From Micromonospora_G sp044901685 (GTDB lineage: Bacteria > Actinomycetota > Actinomycetes > Mycobacteriales > Micromonosporaceae): 64,000 nucleotides of DNA. The translations under genes and the position numbers were made by a program. The stretch lies in assembly GCF_044901685.1 (NCBI RefSeq), contig NZ_JBJDPS010000023.1, forward strand, positions 21,771 to 85,770, read 5' to 3'. A model generated the notes under the pieces. It had not been told where the DNA came from. It saw nothing but the letters and a program-made list of their open reading frames with translations, and did no database searches. The number at the start of each line of letters is the position of its first letter. The first letter of the stretch is position 1. This document shows, piece after piece, positions 49,849-58,730 of the stretch.

Positions 49849-50727
49849 GTGGCAGCTCGTACCCAACTCCGCATCCTGGTCCAGGATCCGACCGATCCGC
49901 GTAGCCGGGAGGTCGACCTCGACTTCCCCCGGGAGTGGATCGAGTTCCTCGACCCGGCGGACGCCGAGCATCTCGTCCGCGCCGACCTGACCTGGTTGCT
50001 GTCCCGGTGGACCTGCGTCTTCGGCAAGGCGTGTCACGGCATCATCGCCGGACGGGCCAGCGACGGCTGCTGCTCGCACGGCGCGTTCTTCACGGACGAC
50101 GACGACGAGCAGCGGGTGAAGTCGGCCGCCGCTCGGCTCACCCCGCAGACCTGGCAGCACTACCGGCGGGGCTTCAAGAAGTACACCGAGATGGACACGG
50201 TCGACGGCAAGACGCCGGCCCGGCGCACCGCCACCCGGTCCGAGGACGGTCCGTGCGTCTTCCTCAACGACGCCGACTTCGCCGGTGGCGGCGGCTGCGC
50301 GTTGCACGCCCAGGCGCTGCGCGACGGGGTGCATCCGCTGGAGTACAAGCCCGACGTCTGCTGGCAACTGCCGGTCCGCCGGGACCAGGAGTGGAGCAAG
50401 CGACCGGACGGCACCAAGGTGCTGGTCTCGACGCTGAGCGAGTTCGACCGGCGCGGCTGGGGCGCGGGCGGCCACGATCTCGACTGGTGGTGCACCTCGT
50501 CGCCGGAGGCCCACGTCGGGCAGGAGGCGATGTACCTGTCGTACGAGGCGGAGCTGACCGCGCTGATCGGCGTCGCGGCGTACGGCAAGCTCGCCGAACT
50601 CTGCGCGGCGCGGGCCAAGGCCGGCCTGGTGGCGCCGCACCCGGCGAGCCCCGCCGCACCGGAGCCCCCGCCGACCCGCCGGGTCAACGGCGGTCGCAAG
50701 GTGGTCGCCCCGACGATCGCGCCCTGA
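49849..50727 (+). CDS. Conserved cysteine-containing protein, function unknown
   Basis: 292 aa. Cysteines are grouped: WTCVFGKACHG (about 55-63), DGCCSHGAFF, GPCVFLND and GGCALHAQAL, plus DVCWQLP and WWCTSS. This spacing resembles YkgJ/DUF3109-type proteins that bind zinc or an Fe-S cluster, but I cannot assign the family firmly. The C-terminus is Pro/Ala-rich. GTG 49849; divergent from ppx, 107 bases apart. No signal peptide. Confidence 0.75.
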   Translation: MAARTQLRILVQDPTDPRSREVDLDFPREWIEFLDPADAEHLVRADLTWLLSRWTCVFGKACHGIIAGRASDGCCSHGAFFTDDDDEQRVKSAAARLTPQTWQHYRRGFKKYTEMDTVDGKTPARRTATRSEDGPCVFLNDADFAGGGGCALHAQALRDGVHPLEYKPDVCWQLPVRRDQEWSKRPDGTKVLVSTLSEFDRRGWGAGGHDLDWWCTSSPEAHVGQEAMYLSYEAELTALIGVAAYGKLAELCAARAKAGLVAPHPASPAAPEPPPTRRVNGGRKVVAPTIAP

Positions 50728-50793
50728 GCGACTCCGCCTCCCCGGAGTCCGTTTTCGGCTTCACCCGGGGTCGAGTGGCGTTCATGACAGCGG

Positions 50794-50850
50794 TTGGACG
50801 CTAGCAGACAGATCTGTCTACGGTACGTAGGCCAAACAGACTCGTCTGTT
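50794..50850 (+). promoter_or_regulatory. Probable promoter with two inverted-repeat operators for MFS gene
   Basis: A -35-like TTGGAC (50794-50799) and a -10-like TACGGT (50819-50824) bracket the perfect palindrome AGACAGATCTGTCT. Just downstream is AACAGAC-TC-GTCTGTT (50835-50850), a near-perfect inverted repeat. Both sites share ACAGA..TCTGT arms, the kind of site bound by TetR-family dimers. No regulator gene is adjacent. Confidence 0.6.
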
Positions 50851-50876
50851 CATCGCCCGTCGCGAGAGAAGCCCCG

Positions 50877-52142
50877 ATGACCTCCCCGACCGCCACCCTG
50901 CCCGACCTCAACAGACCGCGCCGGTCCCGACGGCCACAGATCCCGGGCCGGTCCCGGCGGTTGCCGGGGACCGCCAGCTTCTACCTCCTGGCCTCGATCG
51001 TCGTCGCCTTCCTCGCCGGTTCCAGCGCGCCCACCCCGCTCTACGCCATCTACCAGGCCGAGTGGGGCTTCTCGCCGATCACCGTCACGCTGGTCTTCGG
51101 CGTGTACGCGCTGGCCGTACTGGCCGCGCTGTTGACCGTCGGTTCGCTCTCCGACCACGTCGGCCGCCGGCCGGTGCTGATCGCCGCGATCGCCGTCCAG
51201 GCGGCCACCATGATCGCGTTCGCGGCGGCGGACGGCGTACCGGCGCTGATGGCCGCCCGGGTGCTCCAGGGGCTCTCGACCGGCGCGGCGGCGGGTGCCA
51301 TCGGCGCGGGCATGCTCGACCTGAACCAGGCGAAGGGCGCGATCACCAACGCGGTCGGACCGATGCTCGGTACGGCGACCGGCGCCCTCGGCTCCGGCCT
51401 GCTGGTCCAGTACCTCCCCGCCCCGACCCACCTGGTCTACCTGGCGCTCTTCGGGATCTTCGTGCTCCAGGGCGTCGGCGTGCTCCTGATGTCGGAAACC
51501 TCGTCCCCGCGCCCGGGTGCGCTCGCCTCGCTCCGGCTCCAGTTCGCCCTGCCACCGGCGGCCCGCCGACCGCTGCTGCTGGCCGTCCCGGCCCTCACCG
51601 CGGCCTGGGCCCTGGCCGGCTTCTACGGCTCGCTCGGCCCGACGGTGGTCCGGATGGTGGCCGGCTCCAACTCGTTCGTCCTGGGCGGGCTCGCCCTGTT
51701 CGCCCTCGCCGCGAGCGGCGGCGCGGTGGTGCTGCTCCTGCGGGCCAGGGCACCCCGTACGTTGATGTTCGTCGGCACCGTGGGCCTCTTCGTCGGCGTG
51801 GGCCTCACCCTGCTGGCCATCGCGGTGACCTCGGAGACGCTCTTCTTCGCCGGGACCGTGGTGGCGGGCGCCGGCTTCGGCGCCGGCTTCCAGGGCGCGA
51901 TCCGGACCGTCATCCCGCTGGCCAGCCCACACGAGCGGGCCGGGGTGCTCTCCCTCATCTACGTGGTGTCGTACCTGGCCATGGGGCTGCCCGCGGTGAT
52001 CGCCGGCTTCCTGGTGGTGCACGCGGGCGGCGTGCTGACCACCGCCCGCGAGTACGGCGTCGCCGTGATGGCGCTGGCCGCGCTGGCCCTGCTCGGCCTC
52101 CTGCTCACCCGCCCGGCCCGCCCCCGCCCCCTACCCGCCTGA
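50877..52142 (+). CDS. MFS transporter, drug efflux-like
   Basis: 421 aa with 12 predicted membrane helices. The cytoplasmic signature between helices 2 and 3 is GSLSDHVGRRPVLIAAI. Other parts: ARVLQGLSTGAAAGAIGAGMLDL (helix 4 region) and a long hydrophobic C-half. Substrate unknown. A basic 30-residue N-terminal tail precedes helix 1. ATG 50877. The double operator upstream suggests induction by a ligand sensed by a TetR-type repressor encoded elsewhere. Confidence 0.87.
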   Translation: MTSPTATLPDLNRPRRSRRPQIPGRSRRLPGTASFYLLASIVVAFLAGSSAPTPLYAIYQAEWGFSPITVTLVFGVYALAVLAALLTVGSLSDHVGRRPVLIAAIAVQAATMIAFAAADGVPALMAARVLQGLSTGAAAGAIGAGMLDLNQAKGAITNAVGPMLGTATGALGSGLLVQYLPAPTHLVYLALFGIFVLQGVGVLLMSETSSPRPGALASLRLQFALPPAARRPLLLAVPALTAAWALAGFYGSLGPTVVRMVAGSNSFVLGGLALFALAASGGAVVLLLRARAPRTLMFVGTVGLFVGVGLTLLAIAVTSETLFFAGTVVAGAGFGAGFQGAIRTVIPLASPHERAGVLSLIYVVSYLAMGLPAVIAGFLVVHAGGVLTTAREYGVAVMALAALALLGLLLTRPARPRPLPA

Positions 52143-52158
52143 GGCGGCCGGGAGCCAG

Positions 52159-52182
52159 CCGTTCCCGTCGGCGGCGGGACGG
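52159..52182. terminator. Hairpin between convergent MFS and phoP genes
   Basis: CCGTTCCCG and CGGGACGG pair with one bulged T around a 7-base loop. It occupies a 60-base gap between convergent genes; a bidirectional terminator is plausible. Confidence 0.45.
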
Positions 52183-52202
52183 CACCGGTGGGGTGGGGCG
52201 GT

Positions 52203-52886
52203 TTACGGCTCGAACTTGTAGCCGAGGCCGCGGACCGTGACGATGTAGCGGGGGGTGGAGGGCTCCGGCTCGACCTTGGAGCGCAGGCGCTTGACGTGCA
52301 CGTCGAGGGTCTTGGTGTCGCCGACGTAGTCGGCCCCCCAGACGCGGTCGATCAACTGCCCCCGGGTCAGCACCCGGCCGGCGTTGCGCAGCAGCAGCTC
52401 CAGCAGCTCGAACTCCTTGAGCGGCAACTGCACCGCCGCCCCGTCGACCGTCACCACGTGCCGCTCGATGTCCATCCGGACCGGGCCGGCGGCCAGGGTG
52501 GGCGCGGCCAGGTCGACCGTCTCGCTGCTCTTGCGGCGCAGCACCGCCCGGATCCGGGCGACCAGTTCGCGGGGCGAGTAGGGCTTGGTGACGTAGTCGT
52601 CCGCCCCGATCTCCAGGCCGACCACCTTGTCGATCTCACTGTCCCGAGCGGTCACCATGATGATCGGTACGTGAGAGCGCTGCCGCAGTTCGCGGCACAC
52701 CTCCGTACCCGACATCTCGGGCAACATCAGGTCAAGCAGGACGATGTCCGCGCCGGTGCGGTCGAATTCGGTGAGCGCCGAGAGCCCGGTCGGCGCGACC
52801 GATACCTCGAAACCCTCTTTGCGCAGCATGTAGGAGAGGGCGTCGGAGAACGACTCCTCATCCTCGACCACGAGAACGCGGGCCAA
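52203..52886 (-). CDS. phoP: Response regulator PhoP (RegX3-type)
   Basis: 227 aa OmpR-family regulator of phosphate starvation genes. Receiver: ARVLVVEDEESFSDALSYMLRKEGFEV, phospho-acceptor Asp52 in IVLLDLMLPEMSG, Lys in DDYVTKPYSPREL. The winged helix contains LPLKEFELLELLLRNAGRVLTRGQLIDRVWGADYVGDTKTLDVHVKRLRSKVEP. The text is almost that of Streptomyces PhoP and mycobacterial RegX3. To align with them the start must be TTG 52886 (LARVLVV), preceded by GAGGAAAGG; a longer ORF upstream overlaps phoR and is unlikely. Confidence 0.94.
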   Translation of the reverse strand: MARVLVVEDEESFSDALSYMLRKEGFEVSVAPTGLSALTEFDRTGADIVLLDLMLPEMSGTEVCRELRQRSHVPIIMVTARDSEIDKVVGLEIGADDYVTKPYSPRELVARIRAVLRRKSSETVDLAAPTLAAGPVRMDIERHVVTVDGAAVQLPLKEFELLELLLRNAGRVLTRGQLIDRVWGADYVGDTKTLDVHVKRLRSKVEPEPSTPRYIVTVRGLGYKFEP

Positions 52887-52917
52887 CGGTCTTTCCTTTC
52901 CTCTGTCCGACCTGGGA

Positions 52918-54207
52918 TTACTCGGCCGAACCGGTATCGATCTCAATTGACGGGGGTAGCGGTAGGACGGCGTCCGGAGGACGGGAGGGCAGCCGCAGGG
53001 TGAACGTCGACCCTCCACCAAGCGTGCTCGACACCTCCACCCGTCCGCCATGGTTGGTGGCTATGTGTTTGACGATCGCCAGGCCGAGCCCGGTGCCCCC
53101 GGTCGCCCGGGAACGGGCCTGGTCCGCCCGGTAGAAGCGCTCGAAGATCCGGTCGACCTCGCTCGGCGAGATGCCGATGCCCTGGTCGGCCACCGAGATC
53201 TGGACGTGGTCGTCGTCACCCCGGGTGGTCACCGTCACCCGGCTCTCCTCGCCGGAGTACGCGATCGCGTTCTCGACCAGGTTGCCGACCGCCGTGGCGA
53301 CCTGGCTGTCGCTGCCGTACACGGTCAGGTCGCGCTGGCCCTCGACCACGATCTCGACCTTGCGGGCGGACGCCGTGGTCCGGGTCCGGTCGATCACCTC
53401 GGCGATCACCCAGTCGACCGCGACCGGTTCCGGCTCGGGCAGCGGCTCGGCACCCTGCAACCGGGTCAGTTCGAGCAGCTCGTTGACGAGCCGGCCGAGC
53501 CGGGTCGACTCGTGCTGGATCCGTTCGGCGAAGCGCCTGGCCGCCACCACGTCCTCGGAGGGCTCGACCCCACCGTCCTCGACCGGTGGCTCGGTGGCGT
53601 CCAGCAGCGCCTCGGCGAGCAGTTGCAGCGCGCCGATCGGGGTCTTCAGCTCGTGGCTGACGTTGGCCACGAAGTCCCGGCGCACCCGGGCCACCCGGTG
53701 CGACTCGGTCACGTCGGCGGCCTCGACCGCGACGAAGCCGTTGCCGATCCCCATCGCGCGCAGGTGTACGCCGAGCGGGTCGTGCACCCCGCCGTCCCGG
53801 CTGCGCGGCAGGTCGAGTTCGACCTCGCGCCGTACGCCGGTCCGCCGCACCTGGCCGGCCAGGGTACGGATGATCGGGTGGGCCGCGATGGTGCCCGGGG
53901 TCGCCCCGGCTCGCAGCAGCCCCATCGCCCGCGCGGCTGGGTTGATCAGGACGGGTACGTCCTCGGTGTCCAGCACCACGACGCCGACCCGGAGCGAGTC
54001 GATGCTCTTGCGGCCGAGCCCGGAGACTTCGGCCTTCTGGTGTTTCGCGATCGCCGGCCTCCCGTCGGCTGGGGAGAGGTCGCCCCCGCCCGGAAGTCGT
54101 CGCCCGTCGCGCTCCGGTTCTCGCCGGATGGCGCGTACCAGCATGGGACCGGCGATCAGTCCGATCACCAGTCCACCGGCCACGCCGGCTACGACCCCCC
54201 ATTCCAC
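52918..54207 (-). CDS. phoR: Phosphate sensor histidine kinase PhoR (SenX3-type)
   Basis: 429 aa. One N-terminal membrane helix (VVAGVAGGLVIGLIAGPML), a PAS-like domain (SIDSLRVGVVVLDTEDVPVLINPAA, about 68-165), then HisKA with His185 in FVANVSHELKTPIGAL, and HATPase with NLVENAIAYSGE, VADQGIGISPSEVDRIFERFYRAD and GTGLGLAIVKHIA. It phosphorylates PhoP; 31 bases separate the two genes. GTG 54207. PHO-box-like repeats lie between it and divergent phoU, suggesting autoregulation. Confidence 0.93.
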   Translation of the reverse strand: MEWGVVAGVAGGLVIGLIAGPMLVRAIRREPERDGRRLPGGGDLSPADGRPAIAKHQKAEVSGLGRKSIDSLRVGVVVLDTEDVPVLINPAARAMGLLRAGATPGTIAAHPIIRTLAGQVRRTGVRREVELDLPRSRDGGVHDPLGVHLRAMGIGNGFVAVEAADVTESHRVARVRRDFVANVSHELKTPIGALQLLAEALLDATEPPVEDGGVEPSEDVVAARRFAERIQHESTRLGRLVNELLELTRLQGAEPLPEPEPVAVDWVIAEVIDRTRTTASARKVEIVVEGQRDLTVYGSDSQVATAVGNLVENAIAYSGEESRVTVTTRGDDDHVQISVADQGIGISPSEVDRIFERFYRADQARSRATGGTGLGLAIVKHIATNHGGRVEVSSTLGGGSTFTLRLPSRPPDAVLPLPPSIEIDTGSAE

Positions 54208-54301
54208 TGGGCGATCGTAGGGTCATTGTTATCCAAGCGGCCCTACACAATAGGACAAATCAGGCGCCAGATTGGCAAAATTCACACCCCGGTCTAGCGT
54301 C

Positions 54302-54322
54302 GTTAACCTACGTTCACCTACG
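54302..54322. promoter_or_regulatory. PHO-box-like direct repeats between phoR and phoU
   Basis: GTTAACC at 54302 and GTTCACC at 54312 form direct repeats, both followed by TACG. Streptomyces PHO boxes are 11-base direct repeats with GTTCACC cores; here the period is 10. A weaker core, ATTCACA, lies 22 bases upstream at 54280. The location between phoRP and phoU is exactly where PhoP sites occur in Streptomyces. Confidence 0.55.
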
Positions 54323-54427
54323 CGCCGTCCGCGACCCCTTACGGTGGGCGGGCAACCTGCCCCAACCCCGTGCGGGTGCGTCGGCGGCGCTGGTCTCCCG
54401 GCGGCCCACCGACCCCAGGACGTGATC

Positions 54428-55087
54428 ATGCGCGACGAGTTCCGGACCGATCTGCACATCGTCAGCCAGCTACTGGTCGACATGGCGGAAGCTGTCCGCG
54501 CGGCGATGAGCAAGGCGACCAAGGCGCTGCTCACCGCCGACCGGGCGGCGGCCGAGGCCGTGATCGCCCGCGACGCCGAGGTCGACAGCATCTACCGCCA
54601 GGTCGAGGAGCGGGCGGTGGACCTGCTCGCCCGGCAGGCGCCGGTCGCCTCCGACCTGCGCGCCGTGATCACCGCCCTGACCGTCGCGGCGGACCTGGAG
54701 CGGATGGGTGATCTCGCCGACCACGTGGCCAAGACCGCGCTGCGCCGGCACCCGTCGCCGGCCGTACCCGCCGAACTGCGCGGCGTCTTCACCGAGATGG
54801 CCGGCGTGGCCGACCGGATCGCCCACAAGATCGGCTCGGTCCTCTCCAACCCCGACGCCGAACTCGCCGCCGAACTCGACCGCGACGACGACGCCATGGA
54901 CGACCTGCACCGTCAGCTCTTCGCCGTGCTGCTCAGCGACGACTGGCCGTACGGGGTCGAGACCGGCATCGACGGTGCCCTGCTCGGCCGCTTCTACGAG
55001 CGTTACGCCGACCACGCGGTGAACGCCGGCCAGCGGGTGGTCTACCTGATCACCGGCGAGTACTCCGAGAACACCCAGCCCGTCTAG
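54428..55087 (+). CDS. phoU: Phosphate transport/signalling regulator PhoU
   Basis: 219 aa, all-helical with two PhoU repeats: MRDEFRTDLHIVSQLLVDMAEAVRAAMSKATKALL and ERMGDLADHVAKTALRR in the first, GVADRIAHKIGSVLSNPDAELAAELDRDDDAMD and FYERYADHAVNAGQRVVYLITGE in the second. The (E/D)R(M/Y)(G/A)D segments are the metal-binding signature. It dampens PhoR signalling when phosphate is ample. Divergent from phoR-phoP, as in Streptomyces. ATG 54428 has AGGA upstream; GTG 54422 is two codons earlier. Confidence 0.94.
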   Translation: MRDEFRTDLHIVSQLLVDMAEAVRAAMSKATKALLTADRAAAEAVIARDAEVDSIYRQVEERAVDLLARQAPVASDLRAVITALTVAADLERMGDLADHVAKTALRRHPSPAVPAELRGVFTEMAGVADRIAHKIGSVLSNPDAELAAELDRDDDAMDDLHRQLFAVLLSDDWPYGVETGIDGALLGRFYERYADHAVNAGQRVVYLITGEYSENTQPV

Positions 55088-55111
55088 GTCGTCCGCGCCG
55101 ACCCCGATCGC

Positions 55112-55156
55112 CGAGAGGCCCCTCCCGCACCGGAAACGGGTGGGAGGGGCCCCTCG
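55112..55156. terminator. Hairpin between convergent phoU and gpmA
   Basis: CGAG-GGCCCCTCCC-type arms (left CGAGAGGCCCCTCCCGCAC, right GTGGGAGGGGCCCCTCG) with a 9- to 10-base loop; a few mismatches. Located between convergent genes. Confidence 0.65.
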
Positions 55157-55176
55157 TCCAGGTCACGGGCAGCGGG

Positions 55177-55926
55177 TCAGCGCCCCTGGTTGGCCACGGC
55201 CGCGGCGGCCTCCTTGGCGGCCTCCGGGTCGAGGTAGGTGCCCCCCGAGGTGACCGGGCGCAACTGCGGGTCGAGGTCGTAGCGCAGCGGGATGCCGGTC
55301 GGGATGTTGAGCTTGGCGATCGCCTCGTCGGAGATCTGGTCGAGGTGCTTGACCAGCGCCCGCAGCGAGTTGCCGTGCGCGGCGACCAGCACCGTACGGC
55401 CGGCGAGCACGTCCGGCACGATCGAGTCGTACCAGTACGGGAGCATCCGCTCGACGACGTCCTTGAGGCACTCGGTGCGGGGCATCAGCTCCGGTGGCAA
55501 CAGGGCGTAGCGCGGGTCCCCGGCCGGCGACCACTCGTCGTCGTCGGCGATCGGCGGCGGCGGGGTGTCGTACGACCGACGCCAGAGCATGAACTGCTCC
55601 TCGCCGTACTCCGCCAGGGTCTGCTTCTTGTCCTTGCCCTGGAGCGCGCCGTAGTGCCGCTCGTTGAGCCGCCACGACCGGCGGACCGCGATCCAGTGCC
55701 GGTCGGCGGCGCTGAGCGCCAACTCGGAGGTGCGGATCGCCCGGCGCAGCACGCTCGTGTGCACCACGTCGGGGAGCAGGTCGTGCTCGCGCAGCAGCTC
55801 GCCGCCCCGACGCGCCTCGGCCTCACCCTTCGGGGTCAGGTCCACGTCGACCCAGCCGGTGAAGAGGTTCTTGGCGTTCCAATCACTCTCGCCGTGCCGC
55901 AGCAGCACGAGGGTCCCAACTGTCAT
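55177..55926 (-). CDS. gpmA: 2,3-bisphosphoglycerate-dependent phosphoglycerate mutase
   Basis: Glycolytic enzyme interconverting 3- and 2-phosphoglycerate. The phospho-acceptor is His11 in LVLLRHGESDWNAKNLFTGWVDVDL; the second catalytic His is in VLVAAHGNSLRALVKHL; WRLNERHYGALQGKDK is the third signature. 249 aa is exact for the family. ATG 55926 (MTVGTLVLL) was chosen. Mycobacterial gpm1 (Rv0489) is also beside senX3-regX3. Confidence 0.96.
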   Translation of the reverse strand: MTVGTLVLLRHGESDWNAKNLFTGWVDVDLTPKGEAEARRGGELLREHDLLPDVVHTSVLRRAIRTSELALSAADRHWIAVRRSWRLNERHYGALQGKDKKQTLAEYGEEQFMLWRRSYDTPPPPIADDDEWSPAGDPRYALLPPELMPRTECLKDVVERMLPYWYDSIVPDVLAGRTVLVAAHGNSLRALVKHLDQISDEAIAKLNIPTGIPLRYDLDPQLRPVTSGGTYLDPEAAKEAAAAVANQGR

Positions 55927-56075
55927 GCCCCACATCTTCGCGCAGCCCCGGTTCGGACGCGCCGACACCCGCCGTGACAACCGCCACGTGTAAATCGAGA
56001 TGACCCCGGGTGACCACTCCGACTAGGTTGTAAGGCATTGATCGTTTGCCGGTCATTACACATCGAGGGGGCGGC

Positions 56076-57374
56076 GTGAGGGCGGTACGGGGCTGGGTCA
56101 GGGAGACGACTGGCGGCTTACCCACCACCTTCTGGTACCTCTGGACCGGCACCCTGATCAACCGCCTCGGCTCGTTCGTCCTGATCTTCCTCGCCATCTA
56201 CCTCACCACCGCGCGCGGTTTCTCCTCGGTCGAGGCGGGTCTGGTGATCGGGCTCTACGGTGCCGGCGGTGCCGTCGGCACCCTCACCGGCGGCATCCTG
56301 GCCGACCGCTGGGGTCGGCGGCCGACCCTGCTCACCGCGCACGTCGGCGCCGCGGCGATGATGGTGGCGCTCGGCTTCACCCGAGGGCTCTGGGTGATCG
56401 CGGCCGGGGCGCTGCTGCTCGGCATGTTCGCCGAGGCCGCCCGGCCGGCGTTCGCCGCGATGATGGTCGACGTGGTGCCGGAGCGGGACCGGCTGCGGGC
56501 CTTCTCGCTCAACTACTGGGCGATCAACCTCGGCTTCGCCTGCGCGGCCATCCTCGCCGGCTTCGCCGCCCAGGTCAGTTACGAGCTGCTCTTCCTGGTG
56601 GACGCGACAACCACGCTGACCACCGCCGCGGTCATCTTCGTGAAGGTCCGCGAGCCAAGCCGGGTGGCCACCGTACGCACCACACCGACCCCGGGTACGC
56701 GTACCGGCCGGAGGGAGAACGGCCTGCTCAGCGTGCTGGGTGACCGGGTGTTCCTCGGCTTCGTGCTGATCAACATCTTCACCGCGCTGATCTTCCTCCA
56801 GCACATCTCGATGCTGCCGATCGCGATGGGCGCGGACGGGCTGGCACCGTCCACCTTCGGCACGGTGATCGCGCTGAACGGGATCCTGATCGTCGCCGGC
56901 CAGCTCTTCGTACCTCGGTTGATCAAGGGCCGGAACCGGTCGTACGTGCTCGCCCTGGCCTCGCTCGTCACCGGGATCGGGTTCGGCCTGACCGCGTTCG
57001 CCGACGCGGCCTGGTTCTATGCGCTGACCGTGCTGATCTGGACCCTCGGCGAGATGCTCAACTCCCCGTCCAACTCGACCCTGATCGCGGAACTCTCCCG
57101 CCCCGGGATGCGCGGGCGGTACCAGGGCGTCTTCTCGCTCTCCTGGTCGGTGGCCGGGTTCACCGCGCCGATCCTGGGCGGCTTCGTACGCGAGCAGTTG
57201 GGCGACTCCGCGCTCTGGCTCGGCTGCGCCGCGCTCGGTGCGGCACTCGCGCTCGCCCATCTGCTCTCCGGCCCGGTACGCGAACGCCGGGCGACGGAGC
57301 TGCGGCGCTCGGCCAGCGTGTCGCAGGACGACGCGTCGACCTCGACCGCCGAGCTGGCCCCGCAGGCCGCCTGA
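56076..57374 (+). CDS. MFS transporter (tandem paralogue 1)
   Basis: 432 aa, 12 membrane helices. It starts VRAVRGWVRETTGGLPTTFWYLWTGTLINRLGSF; the MFS motif A is GGILADRWGRRPTLLTAHVG. The central loop is Arg/Thr-rich (VRTTPTPGTRTGRREN), and the tail ends with Ser/Thr and Ala. GTG 56076 with CGAGGGGG upstream. Closely related to the next gene, indicating tandem duplication. Substrate unknown. Confidence 0.88.
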   Translation: MRAVRGWVRETTGGLPTTFWYLWTGTLINRLGSFVLIFLAIYLTTARGFSSVEAGLVIGLYGAGGAVGTLTGGILADRWGRRPTLLTAHVGAAAMMVALGFTRGLWVIAAGALLLGMFAEAARPAFAAMMVDVVPERDRLRAFSLNYWAINLGFACAAILAGFAAQVSYELLFLVDATTTLTTAAVIFVKVREPSRVATVRTTPTPGTRTGRRENGLLSVLGDRVFLGFVLINIFTALIFLQHISMLPIAMGADGLAPSTFGTVIALNGILIVAGQLFVPRLIKGRNRSYVLALASLVTGIGFGLTAFADAAWFYALTVLIWTLGEMLNSPSNSTLIAELSRPGMRGRYQGVFSLSWSVAGFTAPILGGFVREQLGDSALWLGCAALGAALALAHLLSGPVRERRATELRRSASVSQDDASTSTAELAPQAA

Positions 57375-57467
57375 CCCGGGTGACGCGGGGCACGCTGGTG
57401 CCCGGACGCGCGGCGTTCCTATGATCGAGCCCGAAACTGGAAAGAAACCTTAAGAAAGAGGTACGCG

Positions 57468-58730
57468 GTGCGCCGCTGGCTGCGGGAAACCGCCGGGGGC
57501 CTCCCCGCCACCTACTGGTACCTCTGGACCGGACTGCTGATCAACAAGGTCGGCGCGTTCGCGATGCTCTTCCTGTCGCTCTACCTGACCAGCAGCCGGG
57601 GTGCCAGCGAGAGTCTCGCCGGGCTGGTGGTCGGCGCGTACGGTGCCGGCGGCGCGGTCGGGGTGCTGCTCGGCGGACTGCTGGCCGACAGTTGGGGGCG
57701 ACGCTCCACACTGGTCTGGTCGCACCTGGCCGCCGCGCTCGGCATGCTGGCACTCGCGTTCACCGAGCACCTGGTCGCGATCGCCGTGCTCGCCGCCCTG
57801 GTCGGCGTCACGCACTCGATGCCGGGTCCGGCGTTTGTCGCGGCGATCATCGACGTGGTGCCCGAGGATCGCCGTTCCCGGGCGTTCAACCTCCAGTTCT
57901 GGGCCTTCAACCTCGGCATGGCCGCCGCCTCGTTCCTGGCGGGTCTGCTCGCCGAGAGCAGCTACCTGGCACTCTTCCTGGTCGACGCGGGCGCCACCCT
58001 GGTCACCACCGTGCTGATCGCCTGGAAGGTGCCCGAGACGTTGCGGCGTACGGCCGGTGGACGTTCCCCCGAGGCCCCGAACCGGACCGGACGGCGGCGA
58101 CCGGGGCTGCGTACGGCGCTGACCGACCGTACGTTCATGGTCTTCGTGGGGCTCACCTTCGTGCTGGCCGTGCTCACCACCCAGACCTCGACGATCATGC
58201 CGTTGGCGATGCGGGCCGACGGGCTCAGCGCGGCGTCGTACGGCGCGGTGGTGGCGCTCGGCGGCGGGCTGATCGTGCTCGGGCAACTGTTCGTGCCCCG
58301 GCTGATCGACGGCTACCGCAAGCATCTGGTGCTGGCCGGCTCGACCGCCCTGCTCGCGTTCGGCTTCGGCGCACTGGCCCTCGCCGACCACCTACCGGTC
58401 TACCTGGCCGCCTCGGTCGTCTGGACGATCGGTTCGATGCTGGCCGCGCCGCCGAACGCGGAGATCAACGCCGAACTGGCCCCGGCCGTGCTGCGGGCCC
58501 GCTACCAGTCGGTGTTCTACCTGACCTTCCCGGCCGCGGCCTTCGTCGCGCCCGCGCTGGGCGGCCTGAGCCTGCAACATCTCGGCGACTGGCACTGGGT
58601 GGTCGCCGGCGGTCTCGGGTTGGCGGCGGCACTCGGGCACCTGCTCGCCGGCCCGCCCCGGGAGCGTCGGGTGGCCGCCATCCGGCGGACCACCTCCACC
58701 GCCACACCACTGGTAGCCGAGAAGGCCTGA
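57468..58730 (+). CDS. MFS transporter (tandem paralogue 2)
   Basis: 420 aa. The start MRRWLRETAGGLPATYWYLWTGLLINKVGAF mirrors the preceding transporter almost residue for residue; motif A is GGLLADSWGRRSTLVWSHL. Other matching blocks are ARYQSVFYLTFPAAAFVAPALGG versus GRYQGVFSLSWSVAGFTAPILGG. GTG 57468 with AAAGAGG seven bases upstream. The 93-base gap after the first copy suggests co-transcription. The gene ends 21 bases before palindromic repeat copy 4. Confidence 0.88.
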   Translation: MRRWLRETAGGLPATYWYLWTGLLINKVGAFAMLFLSLYLTSSRGASESLAGLVVGAYGAGGAVGVLLGGLLADSWGRRSTLVWSHLAAALGMLALAFTEHLVAIAVLAALVGVTHSMPGPAFVAAIIDVVPEDRRSRAFNLQFWAFNLGMAAASFLAGLLAESSYLALFLVDAGATLVTTVLIAWKVPETLRRTAGGRSPEAPNRTGRRRPGLRTALTDRTFMVFVGLTFVLAVLTTQTSTIMPLAMRADGLSAASYGAVVALGGGLIVLGQLFVPRLIDGYRKHLVLAGSTALLAFGFGALALADHLPVYLAASVVWTIGSMLAAPPNAEINAELAPAVLRARYQSVFYLTFPAAAFVAPALGGLSLQHLGDWHWVVAGGLGLAAALGHLLAGPPRERRVAAIRRTTSTATPLVAEKA

